A DNA stretch of 64,000 nt from Clostridiales bacterium (lineage in GTDB: Bacteria > Bacillota > Clostridia > Christensenellales > CAG-138), in NCBI GenBank assembly GCA_004554165.1, contig SFNQ01000002.1:1-64000 (forward strand). Reading direction: 5' to 3'. Shown here piece by piece: positions 9,101 to 17,055 of the stretch (its first letter is position 1; each line of letters opens with the position of its first letter). The notes beneath the pieces were generated by a model. The model did not search any database. It saw nothing but the letters and a program-made list of their open reading frames with translations, and was not told the DNA's origin. A program made the position numbers and the translations under genes.

Positions 9101-9704
9101 TGACATCGGCTATGGCGGACTGGACCACGTTCTGGCCATGGATGAGGATGTGAACGTGCTCGTGATGGATACCGAGGTGTATTCCAACACCGGCGGTCAG
9201 GCCAGCAAGGCCACGCCCACCGGCCCCATCGCCAAGTTCGCAGCAGCCGGTAAGCGCACGAAGAAGAAGGACCTGGGCCTTATGGCCATGAGCTATGGCT
9301 ACGTCTATGTTGCCAAGGTCTGCATGGGAGCAAACCCTGCGCAGCTGCTCAAGGCCGTCACCGAGGCGGAGGCTTACAAGGGCCCCTCGCTCATCATCGC
9401 CTACGCGCCCTGCATCAACCATGGCATCAACATGGGGCTCAGCCAGGCGGAGGCCAAAAAGGCGGTGGAGGCGGGCTACTGGCCGCTGTACCGCTACAAT
9501 CCGGACTTGGCAGCCGAGGGCAAGAATCCCTTCACGCTGGATTCCAAGGACCCGAAGGCGAGCTTCCAGGACTTCATCATGGGCGAGGTGCGCTATGCAT
9601 CGCTCAAGAAGCAGTTCCCCGAGGTGGCCGGACAGCTCTTCCAGCGCGCCGAAAAGGAAGCGGTCGATAAGATCGACTACTACAAGAAACTCAACGATAT
9701 GTAA
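6189..9704 (+). CDS. nifJ: Pyruvate:ferredoxin (flavodoxin) oxidoreductase
   Basis: Oxidatively decarboxylates pyruvate with CoA to acetyl-CoA and CO2, passing electrons to ferredoxin; the central anaerobic step between glycolysis and acetate/butyrate or H2 formation. At 1171 residues it is the usual single-chain fusion. The N-terminal pyruvate-binding domain has YPITPSSPMAE and the FTASQGLLLMIPNMYK segment; the middle carries two 4Fe-4S motifs, CIQCNQCSLVCP near 687 and CTGCGNCVDVCP near 740. The C-terminal thiamine-diphosphate domain starts at ACAGCGETPY, with GDGWAYDIGYGG near 968 and the NTGGQ motif. The start is fixed by taggagg. The perfect promoter predicts high expression, as expected for this enzyme. 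Confidence 0.98.
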   Translation: MAKTMTIDGNTAASHVAYAFSDVAAIYPITPSSPMAEVADDWAANGRKNLFGQEVRIAEMQSEGGAAGAVHGSLKAGALTTTFTASQGLLLMIPNMYKISGELLPGVFHVSARALAAHALSIFGDHSDVMSCRQTGFAMLASASVQEVMDLALVAHLSAIKGSVPFLHFFDGFRTSHEVQKIEMIDYEDMDRLLDRDAVARFRARALNPEHPHQGGTAQNPDIYFQGREAANRYYDAIPAIVQHYMDEVGRITGRSYRLFDYVGAADAENVIVVMGSGADVCEETVNYLNAQGQKLGVLKVRLYRPFAAEKFIEALPASCKRIAVLDRTKEPGSLGEPLYQDVVNALAEAGRSDIAVVGGRYGLGSKEFTPSMVNAVYENLDGALKNHFTVGIEDDVTHLSLKVTKQVNAAPEGTIACKFFGLGSDGTVGANKNSIKIIGDHTDMYAQGYFSYDSKKSGGFTVSHLRFGKTPIQSPYLIDAADFAACHNPSYVTRYAVAEGIKEGGTFLLNSPWTLEEMEKELPAAMKNAIAKNKLRFYNINAIKLAREVGMGGRINTIMQSAFFKLAGVIPAEQALEYMKAAAKKSYGKKGDEVVQKNYAAIEAGMNAIEEIHYPESWATTTCGATPIHVTDDPYFADFIQPILAQQGDKLPVSALSADGTVPTGTTKYEKRGIAVDVPAWIPENCIQCNQCSLVCPHATIRPFLVDSDEKAAAPEGFVTKKATGFEGLEFRIQVAPLDCTGCGNCVDVCPAKQKALKMVPMAEVEQEAEKHWEYALSLKKKDVELNKKTVKGSQFLQPLFEFSGACAGCGETPYVKLVTQLFGDRMIVANATGCSSIYGGSAPTCPYTVNEKGQGPAWANSLFEDNAEFGYGMNLATKQRRAKLADTVKALVEAAQCSEDVRAAGAEWLENMDDAAGSRAAGEKLIKACEAAVAKHSCEASGLAREVLESRDLLTKQSVWIFGGDGWAYDIGYGGLDHVLAMDEDVNVLVMDTEVYSNTGGQASKATPTGPIAKFAAAGKRTKKKDLGLMAMSYGYVYVAKVCMGANPAQLLKAVTEAEAYKGPSLIIAYAPCINHGINMGLSQAEAKKAVEAGYWPLYRYNPDLAAEGKNPFTLDSKDPKASFQDFIMGEVRYASLKKQFPEVAGQLFQRAEKEAVDKIDYYKKLNDM

Positions 9705-9727
9705 ACAAAGCGTGGGAAAAGAACGAT

Positions 9728-9760
9728 GGCGCGGCCCTTTGCGGGCTGCGCCGTTGGTTT
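9728..9760 (+). terminator. Intrinsic terminator after nifJ
   Basis: A 10-bp stem, ggcgcggccc/gggctgcgcc (one G-T pair) with loop tttgc, followed by the moderately T-rich gttggttt. Confidence 0.7.
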
Positions 9761-10080
9761 CCTGCACTTCTTGAAGCACCGGGACAGCATGGTTTTCCGG
9801 GGGCGGCCTTCGCGCTTTTTCCGGGGACAGCGACCTTGTGGAGCTTCCGCCTGACGGAACGTTTTTGCTCCCCGGCTTCCTGCAGAACCTGCCCCGGGCA
9901 GGAGGGGAGTATCGTCCGGCCGGAGGATGACTGCGAATCCAGTGCCCGTGGGCGCGTGACCGACGAGTCTGTTCTCTTTTGGCGGCGGCGGTCCTGCTGC
10001 CGGTTTGATTGCGCGTTTCTTCGCCAGCTTCGGCCTGTGCAGGCCCCGTGGCGGGCCATGTCGGGCATACAACATCGTAA
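9761..10080. other. GC-rich intergenic stretch upstream of the M3 peptidase
   Basis: No gene is visible. Several short hairpins can be drawn, for example cctgcc/ggcagg around 9890-9905. No convincing sigma-A promoter for the downstream gene was found here. Confidence 0.4.
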
Positions 10081-10091
10081 AGGAGGAATTT

Positions 10092-11771
10092 ATGAAGTTT
10101 TCTGAAATGCCGTATTCCCGGCCGGACATTGAGGCCATGCAGCGGGAGTGTACCGAAATTGCGGAACGCCTGCGCGGCGCAGCGAGCGTAGAGGAAGCAA
10201 GGAAGGCCATTGTGCAGATGGGGAAGCTGAGCAGGCGGTTTGAAACCATGATGAGCCTTGTGGAAATCCGGCACACGATCGATACAAGGGATGCCCGCTA
10301 TGCGCAGGAGCAGGACTTTTTTGACGAGGCAACGCCGAGGGTAACGCAAATGCAGCTCGCCTACTATCAGGCGCTGCTGGCGTCGCCCTTCCGCGCGGAG
10401 CTTTCGGATGCGTTCGGAGAGCAGTTATTCGCCATTGCCGACATTCAGGTGCGATCCACGCGGGAAGAACTGGTGCCGTTGATGGTCGAAGAGAACAAAC
10501 TCACCAGCGAGTACGAGCGTTTGCTGGCCTCTGCCGAGATGGAGGTGGACGGGAAAACCTATAACCTTTCCGGGCTGAAAAAGCTCATGCAGTCTCAGGA
10601 TCGCGCGCTGCGGAAGAGGGGCTTTCTCGCCTATGCGGAATTCTTTGCCCAAAACGAGCGGCGCTTCGATGAAATCTTCGACAAGCTCGTGCATATCCGC
10701 CATGAAAAGGGTCGCGTCATGGGCTTTGACAGCTTTGTGCCGCTGGGATACCTTCTCATGGGCAGGCAGGGCTATGGCGCGGAGGATGTGGCGGCTTTCC
10801 GGGCGCAGGTGCTGGAGACGCTGGTGCCTGTGTGTACGAAGCTGCGGCAGCAGCAGGCGCGGCGCATCGGCGTGGACAAGCTCAGGTTTTACGACGAGGC
10901 TTTCCAGTATCCGGAGGGGAATGCGGCGCCCATTGGCGACCATGCCTTCATGGAGGCGCAGGCGGAGCGGATGTACGACGAGCTTTCAAAGGAAACCGGG
11001 GAGTTCTTCCGCTTTATGCGCGCGCATGAGCTGATGGATCTTGAGACAAAGCCCGGCAAGGCGGCGGGCGGCTACTGCACCTTCCTTCCCGATTACGACG
11101 CGCCGTTCATTTTCAGCAACTTCAATGGCACCAGCGCGGATGTGGATGTGCTGACCCATGAGGCAGGGCACGCTTTTCAGGCGTATACCACAAACAAGGT
11201 GCAGACCGTGCCGGAATACGGTTTCCCGACCTCTGAGGCTGCGGAAATCCATTCCATGAGCATGGAGTTTTTTACCTATCCCTGGATGGAGCGCTTCTTT
11301 GGCGATCAGGCGGACAAGTATCAAAAGCTCCATACTTCCGAGGCGCTGACCTTCATTCCCTACGGCGTTTGCGTGGATGAGTTCCAGCACCGCGTATATG
11401 AAAACCCGGACATGACGCCGGAGGAACGCAAGGCTGTCTGGCACGAGCTGGAGCAGAAATACCTGCCCGCCCGGGACTACGATGGCTGTGAAATCTTTGA
11501 GAAGGGCGCGTTCTTCTTTGAGAAGCTCCATATCTTCATGTATCCCTTTTACTATATTGATTACACGCTTGCGTCCATGGCGGCCTTTGAGTTTTACGGC
11601 AAGATGCAGCAGAACCGCGAGGCTGCCTGGGCCGATTACTACCGGCTCTGCGAGCTGGGCGGCAGCCTGCGCTATCTCGATCTGCTGAAGGCTGCGCATC
11701 TGTCCAATCCCTTTGAACCGGGCAGCGTCAGGAAGGCGATTGCGCCGCTGGTCCGCTTTGTTGTGGGATAA
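10092..11771 (+). CDS. M3 family oligoendopeptidase (PepF-like)
   Basis: A cytosolic zinc metallopeptidase that cleaves short peptides. The 559-residue product starts at the ATG at 10092 behind aaaggagg. It shows the M3 zinc motif HEAGH at 356-360 inside DVLTHEAGHAFQAY. The downstream segment FPTSEAAEIHSMSMEFF supplies the third zinc ligand (Glu) in this family. The N-terminal half is largely helical and carries no signal peptide, as usual for M3B oligoendopeptidase F-type enzymes. The length suits the shorter clostridial M3 subfamily. It stands alone, with a terminator after it. Likely role: peptide turnover or use of imported peptides. Confidence 0.92.
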   Translation: MKFSEMPYSRPDIEAMQRECTEIAERLRGAASVEEARKAIVQMGKLSRRFETMMSLVEIRHTIDTRDARYAQEQDFFDEATPRVTQMQLAYYQALLASPFRAELSDAFGEQLFAIADIQVRSTREELVPLMVEENKLTSEYERLLASAEMEVDGKTYNLSGLKKLMQSQDRALRKRGFLAYAEFFAQNERRFDEIFDKLVHIRHEKGRVMGFDSFVPLGYLLMGRQGYGAEDVAAFRAQVLETLVPVCTKLRQQQARRIGVDKLRFYDEAFQYPEGNAAPIGDHAFMEAQAERMYDELSKETGEFFRFMRAHELMDLETKPGKAAGGYCTFLPDYDAPFIFSNFNGTSADVDVLTHEAGHAFQAYTTNKVQTVPEYGFPTSEAAEIHSMSMEFFTYPWMERFFGDQADKYQKLHTSEALTFIPYGVCVDEFQHRVYENPDMTPEERKAVWHELEQKYLPARDYDGCEIFEKGAFFFEKLHIFMYPFYYIDYTLASMAAFEFYGKMQQNREAAWADYYRLCELGGSLRYLDLLKAAHLSNPFEPGSVRKAIAPLVRFVVG

Positions 11772-11802
11772 ATATCGGAGCACCTTCCAGAAAAAATAAA
11801 AA

Positions 11803-11841
11803 AAAGCGCTGCACGAGAAACATCGGGCAGCGCTTTGCTTC
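11803..11841 (+). terminator. Terminator after the M3 peptidase gene
   Basis: Stem aaagcgctgc/gcagcgcttt (10 bp) with a 14-nt loop, preceded by an A-rich run and followed by the T-rich tgcttct. The A-run on the left could also let it work from the opposite strand. Confidence 0.7.
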
Positions 11842-12079
11842 TGCTGCGAAGCTTCCTCCACTGTCTGCGGCGTTTGCAGTGCAGGCAATGTGGGGCAGGA
11901 CTTCACCGGCGCAGCACACGAAACCCCTGCGGACGGCTCCTCGAATTCATGAAAGCGCCGGAGGGATTGCGGTCCTGTAGTGTGGTGAACGCGCCCGGTT
12001 GCGCTGCCTTCGCAGGGGCGCATCGGCAAAGCGCTCCGGCAGAGCTTCGGCAAAGACTGACAAAAGAAGGCAATGCATT
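11842..12079. other. Intergenic stretch with no recognised feature
   Basis: GC-rich sequence between the terminator and the DUF512 promoter. Open frames on both strands have low-complexity composition and no start signal; no gene or RNA is supported. Confidence 0.4.
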
Positions 12080-12108
12080 TTGATTTTTTATCCAGCGCAT
12101 GCTATACT
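12080..12108 (+). promoter_or_regulatory. Promoter of the DUF512-der-plsY operon
   Basis: TTGATT (12080-12085), 17-nt spacer, TATACT (12103-12108), with an extended TG (12100-12101). The predicted start (about 12115) falls on or next to the first ATG at 12116, leaving no room for a ribosome binding site. Confidence 0.75.
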
Positions 12109-12115
12109 GGATAGT

Positions 12116-13432
12116 ATGAGAACTATGGCCTTTACAAGACAACGGATCGCTTCGGTGGACGAGGGCTCGCCGGCGGCGCGCGCAGGCGTGCTCGCAGGGG
12201 AGATTCTCCTTGCGATCAACGGCGAGCCGGTGTACGATCTTGTGGATTATGAGTATCTCTGCGCAAACGCCCGGCTCACGCTCGACATCGAGGACAATGT
12301 GGGCCAGTGCCGCCGGGTTTCCATCCATAAGGGCGAGTACGACCCGCTGGGACTGGGCTTTGTCACAACGCTGATGAGCGATATGCGCTCGTGCAGCAAC
12401 CGCTGCGTGTTCTGCTTTGTGGATCAGATGCCAAAGGGCCTGCGCCCCTCGCTTTCGGTCAAGGATGACGATTGGCGGCTGTCGTTCATCATGGGCAACT
12501 ATGTAACGCTGACCAATGCCTCGGACGCGGAGTTTTCCCGCATTCTGGAGCGCAGAGTCAGCCCGCTCTATGTGTCCGTCCATGCGACCGACCCCGCAGT
12601 GCGCAGCGCCATCATGGGCAACCGCACCGCCGGGCGGATTCTCGACCGTCTGACAGGGCTGAAGGAGTCCGGACTGCGCTTTCATGCGCAGATCGTTCTC
12701 TGCCCGGGCCTGAACGACGGCGCGGTGCTGGAGAGGACGCTTTCCGATCTGCGGTCGCTGCATCCGGCGTCGCAGTCGGTGGCCATCGTCCCCGTGGGTC
12801 TGACGCGCTTTCGCGAGGGGCTGTATCCGCTCCGGCCGTACACGCCGGAGGAGGCGCGGCAAATTGTCGGCCTTGTGAGCGCTTTTCAGGAGGAATGCCG
12901 TGGGGAATTCGGCTCGTCGTTCGTTTTTTTGTCGGACGAGTGGTATCTTACGGCGGGTCTGCCGCTGCCGCCCTGTGCGCATTACGAGGATTTTCCGCAG
13001 ATCGAAAATGGCGTGGGCATGCTGCGGCTGTTTGAGTCCGATTTTCTCTATGCGCTGCAGGAGCAGACGCCGCTGCCGGAAAAGCGCCGCTTTTCCATGG
13101 CCGGCGGCACGGGCTGCCATGCATTCTTTTCCGGGCTGTATGAAAAGCTGCTGCCCTATGGGGTTGAGATGCAGCTCTTTGCCGTGAGGAACGATTTTTT
13201 CGGCGGGAACGTCAGTGTGGCGGGCCTTGTGACGGGCAGCGATCTTCTTTCGCAGCTCAAGGGCCGCATTGAGACCGAAACCCTTCTCATTCCCGCCAGC
13301 ATGCTGCGAGAGCGGGAGGATGTTTTTCTTGATGGAATGACGCTTGCCGCGCTCTCCTCGGCGCTGGGCGTTCGCATCCTGCCGGTTGCGGATGGAGAGA
13401 GCCTGATCAAAACCATTTTTGGAGAGAGATAG
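12116..13432 (+). CDS. DUF512 family protein with PDZ and radical-SAM-like domains
   Basis: The product is 438 residues if it starts at ATG 12116, or 435 from ATG 12125. The N-terminus is PDZ-like (VDEGSPAARAGVLAGEILLAINGEPV). Next comes a cysteine cluster CxxxCxxC (residues 93, 97, 100) in the position of a radical SAM 4Fe-4S motif, then a TIM-barrel-like region and the conserved DUF512 C-terminal part with AGGTGCHAFF. Members are widespread in Clostridia, usually next to der as here; the biochemical role is unproven. Der starts 2 nt after the stop. No Shine-Dalgarno is visible for either start, and the promoter position suggests a leaderless or near-leaderless mRNA. Confidence 0.9.
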   Translation: MRTMAFTRQRIASVDEGSPAARAGVLAGEILLAINGEPVYDLVDYEYLCANARLTLDIEDNVGQCRRVSIHKGEYDPLGLGFVTTLMSDMRSCSNRCVFCFVDQMPKGLRPSLSVKDDDWRLSFIMGNYVTLTNASDAEFSRILERRVSPLYVSVHATDPAVRSAIMGNRTAGRILDRLTGLKESGLRFHAQIVLCPGLNDGAVLERTLSDLRSLHPASQSVAIVPVGLTRFREGLYPLRPYTPEEARQIVGLVSAFQEECRGEFGSSFVFLSDEWYLTAGLPLPPCAHYEDFPQIENGVGMLRLFESDFLYALQEQTPLPEKRRFSMAGGTGCHAFFSGLYEKLLPYGVEMQLFAVRNDFFGGNVSVAGLVTGSDLLSQLKGRIETETLLIPASMLREREDVFLDGMTLAALSSALGVRILPVADGESLIKTIFGER

Positions 13433-13434
13433 CC

Positions 13435-14766
13435 ATGTCAAAACCTCTGGTCGCCATTGTAGGCCGCCCCAATGTGGGCAAATCGACCCTGTTCAACCGG
13501 CTGATCGGCCGGCGCGTCTCCATCGTGGAGGATACGCCGGGCGTGACGCGCGACCGCATTTATGGCGATGCGGAGTGGCTGGACTATGCCTTTACCCTGA
13601 TCGATACCGGCGGAATCGAGCCCGCCAGCGAGGATCAGATTGCCGTGCAGATGCGCAGGCAGGCGGAGCTTGCCATTGAGACGGCGGATGTAATCCTGTT
13701 CCTCGTGGACGGACGGGAGGGCATGACCTCTGCGGATGTGGAGGTCGCGGCCATGCTCCGAAAGAGCAAAAAGCCCGTGGTGCTCGGCGTAAACAAGATC
13801 GATGCGCCAAAGTTCGAGGAAGCGATGTACGAGTTCTATTCCCTGGGGCTGGGCGATCCGGTTACCTTCTCCGCGGCGCAGGGGCTGGGCCTTGGAGACC
13901 TGCTCGACGAGATCGTGCGCGATTTTCCGAAGGCCCCGGAGGAGCTTTCGGAGGAGAAGCGCGTCAATATCGCCGTGGTGGGAAAACCCAATGTGGGCAA
14001 GTCCAGCATCGTCAACGCGCTGCTTGGCGAGGAACGCTCCATCGTTTCCGACGTGCCCGGCACCACGCGGGATTCCATCGATACGGATTTTACGCATGAT
14101 GGCCGCCTTTATACGCTGGTGGATACCGCGGGCATCCGAAGAAAGCGCAGCATTGAGGACGAGAGCATCGAACGCTACAGCGTCATTCGTTCGTTCGCGG
14201 CGGTGCGCCGTGCAGACGTGGTGCTCATCGTCTGCGATGCGAGCCAGGGCCTTTCCGAGCAGGATGTGCGCATTGCCGGCTATGCGCACGAGGAGGGCAA
14301 GCCCTCTGTGCTCATCGTCAACAAATGGGACCTGATCGAAAAGGATACCCACACCATGGACAAGTTCAAAAAGGATCTGAAGGTGGATCTGGCCTTTATG
14401 AGCTATGTGCCGATGCTGTTTACCTCCGCGCTCACCGGGCAGCGCATCGGCCGAATTCTTGAATATGCAGATTCCGTGTATGCCCAGAGCTGCCGCAGGA
14501 TTTCCACCGGCACCCTGAACGATATTCTGAACGAGGCTGTCATGGTTACGGAGCCGCCCTCGGACAAGGGCCGCAGGCTGAAGCTGTACTATGCAACGCA
14601 GGCGTCCATCCAGCCGCCGACCTTCATCATTTTTGTCAACGACGCGGAGCTTGTGCATTTTTCCTACCAGAGGTATCTTGAGAACTATTTTCGGAAATCC
14701 TTTGGTCTGGAGGGGACGCCGCTGCGGCTGATCTTCCGCAACCGCAAGAAGGAGGAAGAGGGATGA
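13435..14766 (+). CDS. der: Ribosome-associated GTPase Der (EngA)
   Basis: A tandem GTPase needed for 50S subunit assembly. The 443-residue product has two G domains: the first with GRPNVGKS near residues 10-17 and DTGG, the second with GKPNVGKS near 183, DTAG and NKWD. The C-terminal KH-like domain includes LKLYYATQ and the PPTFIIFVND segment, and ends in the usual charged tail. It follows the DUF512 gene by 2 nt and overlaps plsY by 4 nt (ATGA), so the three are co-transcribed and probably translationally coupled. Confidence 0.98.
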   Translation: MSKPLVAIVGRPNVGKSTLFNRLIGRRVSIVEDTPGVTRDRIYGDAEWLDYAFTLIDTGGIEPASEDQIAVQMRRQAELAIETADVILFLVDGREGMTSADVEVAAMLRKSKKPVVLGVNKIDAPKFEEAMYEFYSLGLGDPVTFSAAQGLGLGDLLDEIVRDFPKAPEELSEEKRVNIAVVGKPNVGKSSIVNALLGEERSIVSDVPGTTRDSIDTDFTHDGRLYTLVDTAGIRRKRSIEDESIERYSVIRSFAAVRRADVVLIVCDASQGLSEQDVRIAGYAHEEGKPSVLIVNKWDLIEKDTHTMDKFKKDLKVDLAFMSYVPMLFTSALTGQRIGRILEYADSVYAQSCRRISTGTLNDILNEAVMVTEPPSDKGRRLKLYYATQASIQPPTFIIFVNDAELVHFSYQRYLENYFRKSFGLEGTPLRLIFRNRKKEEEG

Positions 14767-15374
14767 TTCTCGGATACGAATGGAATACCTTGTTTGCGCT
14801 GGCCTGCGCGCTTTCCGGCTACCTTCTGGGCAATATCCAGACGGCCATCATCATCAGCAAGCGCGCCTTCCATGACGATGTGCGCGAGCATGGCAGCGGC
14901 AACGCGGGGGCCACAAATATGCTCCGCGTGTTCGGCGTTAAGCCGGGCATCCTCACCTTTGTGGGTGATCTTACCAAGGGAATTCTCGGCGTGCTGGCAG
15001 GTCGCCTTCTGATGGGTGAGCTTGGCGGTTACATCGCCGCGCTGTTCGTGGTCCTCGGGCATTGCTATCCGGTGTTCGCAGGCTTTCGCGGCGGCAAGGG
15101 CGTGGCGGCTTCGCTGGGCATCGCCTGGATGGTCTTTCCGCTGGGCGCGGCGATTACAACCGCTGCGGCCGCGGTCATCGGACTTGTGAGCCGCAGAATC
15201 TCCCTCTGCTCGCTGGGCGGCATCGCCGTGTTTTTCGTCACGACGCTCATCTTCCGCATGCCCAACAGGGCGCTGGTCATTCTGACCGGGTTAATGCTCG
15301 TAATCGTATATGTACGCCATAAGGATAATATCCGCCGCCTGCTTCACGGCGAGGAAAAACAGATTATCAATTAG
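14763..15374 (+). CDS. plsY: Glycerol-3-phosphate acyltransferase PlsY
   Basis: Transfers the acyl group from acyl-phosphate to glycerol-3-phosphate, starting phospholipid synthesis at the membrane. The 203-residue product has about five hydrophobic helices and the three conserved loops: GSGNAGATN near residues 43-51, GHCYPVF followed by FRGGKGVA, and the C-terminal VRHKDNIRRLL. The start overlaps the der stop (ATGA). The der-plsY-spoIVA order is common in spore-forming Clostridia. Confidence 0.97.
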   Translation: MILGYEWNTLFALACALSGYLLGNIQTAIIISKRAFHDDVREHGSGNAGATNMLRVFGVKPGILTFVGDLTKGILGVLAGRLLMGELGGYIAALFVVLGHCYPVFAGFRGGKGVAASLGIAWMVFPLGAAITTAAAAVIGLVSRRISLCSLGGIAVFFVTTLIFRMPNRALVILTGLMLVIVYVRHKDNIRRLLHGEEKQIIN

Positions 15375-15399
15375 CGCTTCTAAGCGGCGATGTCTCCCA

Positions 15400-15407
15400 C
15401 ATATACT
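15400..15407 (+). promoter_or_regulatory. Possible sigma-E -10 element of spoIVA
   Basis: CATATACT resembles the sigma-E -10 consensus (CATACANT). A nearly identical CATATAGT precedes spoIIIAA, another mother-cell gene. No clear -35 was identified. Confidence 0.35.
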
Positions 15408-15442
15408 GGTATCGACCGAAACAGTAAAAGGGGAGGCGCGCC

Positions 15443-16921
15443 ATGGATAGAACACAGCTATACCACGATATCGCCATGCGGACGCAGGGCGATATTTACA
15501 TTGGAGTGGTCGGCCCGGTGCGGACGGGAAAATCGACCTTTATCAAGCGCTTTTTGGAGCTGCTCGTGCTCCCGAACATTGAAAACGAGCATGTGCGCAC
15601 GCGCGTGATCGACGAGATGCCGCAGAGCGGCGCGGGGAAGACCATCATGACCACGCAGCCGAAGTTCGTGCCGAACGAGGCCGTGCGCATCGCCTTTGCG
15701 GACCGTCAGTACTGCAATGTCCGCCTCGTAGACTGCGTGGGCTATATGGTCCGGGGCGCCCTTGGCCACCTGGAAAACGAAGCGCCGCGCATGGTCCGCA
15801 CGCCCTGGTTTGACGAGGACATCCCGTTTGAAGAGGCGGCGGAGATCGGTACCCGCAAGGTCATGACGGATCATTCCACCATCGGCATTGTGATGACCAC
15901 CGACGGCAGCATTACGGAGCTGGAGCGCGAGTGCTACCCCGAGGCCGAGGCTCGCGTTATTTTCGAAATGAAGCAGACCGGCAAGCCCTTTGTGGTGGTC
16001 GTCAACAGCATCAATCCGGATGGGGAGGCCGCGCAGCAGCTCCGCGAGCAGCTGGAGCGGGAGTATGGCGTCGCCGTGGTCTGCATGAATGTGATGATGA
16101 TGTCGGCTGCGCAGGCGGCGGAGCTGCTGGAGCAGGTGCTGCTGGAGTTTCCGCTGCGGCTTGTGGAGGTGCGGATTCCCTCCTTCATGCGCGCGCTGCC
16201 CAAAGATCACTGGCTCATGCAGCGGGTGCTCATGCCCATCGCTTCCGCGGCGCCGCAGCTGTCCCATGTGCGGGATTACCAGTATCTTCTCTCCGAGCTT
16301 GCGCACATCGAGCAGTTCCTGCCGGCCCGTGTGGATCGGGTTGAGCTTGGCAGCGGCGTTGCGAGCATCGTCCTTCAGCCGGAGGAAGGCCTGTTTTATG
16401 AAATCCTCGGGGAGGAATGCGGCTGCGATATCCACGATGATTTTGAACTCATGTCCGCGATGAAGGAGTTCGTCGCCGCAAAATCCGAGTACGACCGCAT
16501 CCGAAACGCTTTGGAGCAGGCAAAGCACACAGGCTACGGCGTGGTTCCGCCCTCGCTGGAGCAGATGGAGCTTGACGAGCCGGAAATCGTGCAGCAGGGC
16601 GGGCGCTTCGGCGTCAAGCTGCGCGCGCACGCTTCGGGTCTGCACGTGATTCGCGTGGACATCGACAGCGAGGTGAATCCCATCGTCGGAACGGAGCAGC
16701 AGTCGGAGGCGCTGGTGCAGTCGCTGATGGACACCTTTGCGCAGGATCCGGCTGCCATCTGGCAAACCAATGTGTTCGGCAAATCCCTGTACGATCTGGT
16801 GCGCGAGGGAATGGCCGGAAAGATCGAGAGCATGCCGGACGCGGTGCAGCAGAAGATGCAGTCCACGCTACAGCGCATTGTCAACGAGGGCTGCACCAAT
16901 CTGATCTGCATCATGCTCTGA
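15443..16921 (+). CDS. spoIVA: Stage IV sporulation protein A, spore coat morphogenetic ATPase
   Basis: Polymerises on the forespore surface in the mother cell and forms the basement layer of the coat. The 492-residue product is the typical length. It has the N-terminal NTPase motif GPVRTGKST (residues 24-32), the PQSGAGKTIMTTQPKFVPNEA segment and a long C-terminal region ending in CTNLICIML, which matches the conserved tail of this family. Start: the ATG at 15443 after ggggagg. A strong terminator follows. Confidence 0.98.
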   Translation: MDRTQLYHDIAMRTQGDIYIGVVGPVRTGKSTFIKRFLELLVLPNIENEHVRTRVIDEMPQSGAGKTIMTTQPKFVPNEAVRIAFADRQYCNVRLVDCVGYMVRGALGHLENEAPRMVRTPWFDEDIPFEEAAEIGTRKVMTDHSTIGIVMTTDGSITELERECYPEAEARVIFEMKQTGKPFVVVVNSINPDGEAAQQLREQLEREYGVAVVCMNVMMMSAAQAAELLEQVLLEFPLRLVEVRIPSFMRALPKDHWLMQRVLMPIASAAPQLSHVRDYQYLLSELAHIEQFLPARVDRVELGSGVASIVLQPEEGLFYEILGEECGCDIHDDFELMSAMKEFVAAKSEYDRIRNALEQAKHTGYGVVPPSLEQMELDEPEIVQQGGRFGVKLRAHASGLHVIRVDIDSEVNPIVGTEQQSEALVQSLMDTFAQDPAAIWQTNVFGKSLYDLVREGMAGKIESMPDAVQQKMQSTLQRIVNEGCTNLICIML

Positions 16922-16932
16922 GGAAAAACGCG

Positions 16933-16939
16933 CATACTA
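16933..16939 (+). promoter_or_regulatory. Possible forespore (sigma-F/G) -10 element upstream of gpr
   Basis: CATACTA fits the forespore -10 pattern (CAtnnTA), but no matching -35 was found. If used, the transcript would pass through the hairpin at 17008-17040 before reaching gpr. Confidence 0.25.
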
Positions 16940-17007
16940 GGATCGTGGACTTTTTCCGCGCTCCCGGAATGCGGCTCTCCCAAAGGGGTGGGGGAGAAAA
17001 TGCAGGG

Positions 17008-17040
17008 AAAAGATCGCGGAGGGTTCCGCGATCTTTTTTT
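17008..17040 (+). terminator. Strong intrinsic terminator between spoIVA and gpr
   Basis: A 13-bp perfect stem, aaaagatcgcgga/tccgcgatctttt, with a GGGT loop, and the right arm runs straight into a T-tract. It ends only 15 nt before the gpr start codon. Confidence 0.85.
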
Positions 17041-17055
17041 GCAGGAGGAAAAAGC

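Noticed and set aside
6183..10349. A minus-strand open frame of about 1,390 codons opposite nifJ
   Set aside because: It is the antisense of a certain gene, has a Leu/His/Gly/Arg-rich composition produced by GC-rich codons read backwards, and has no start signal or domain.
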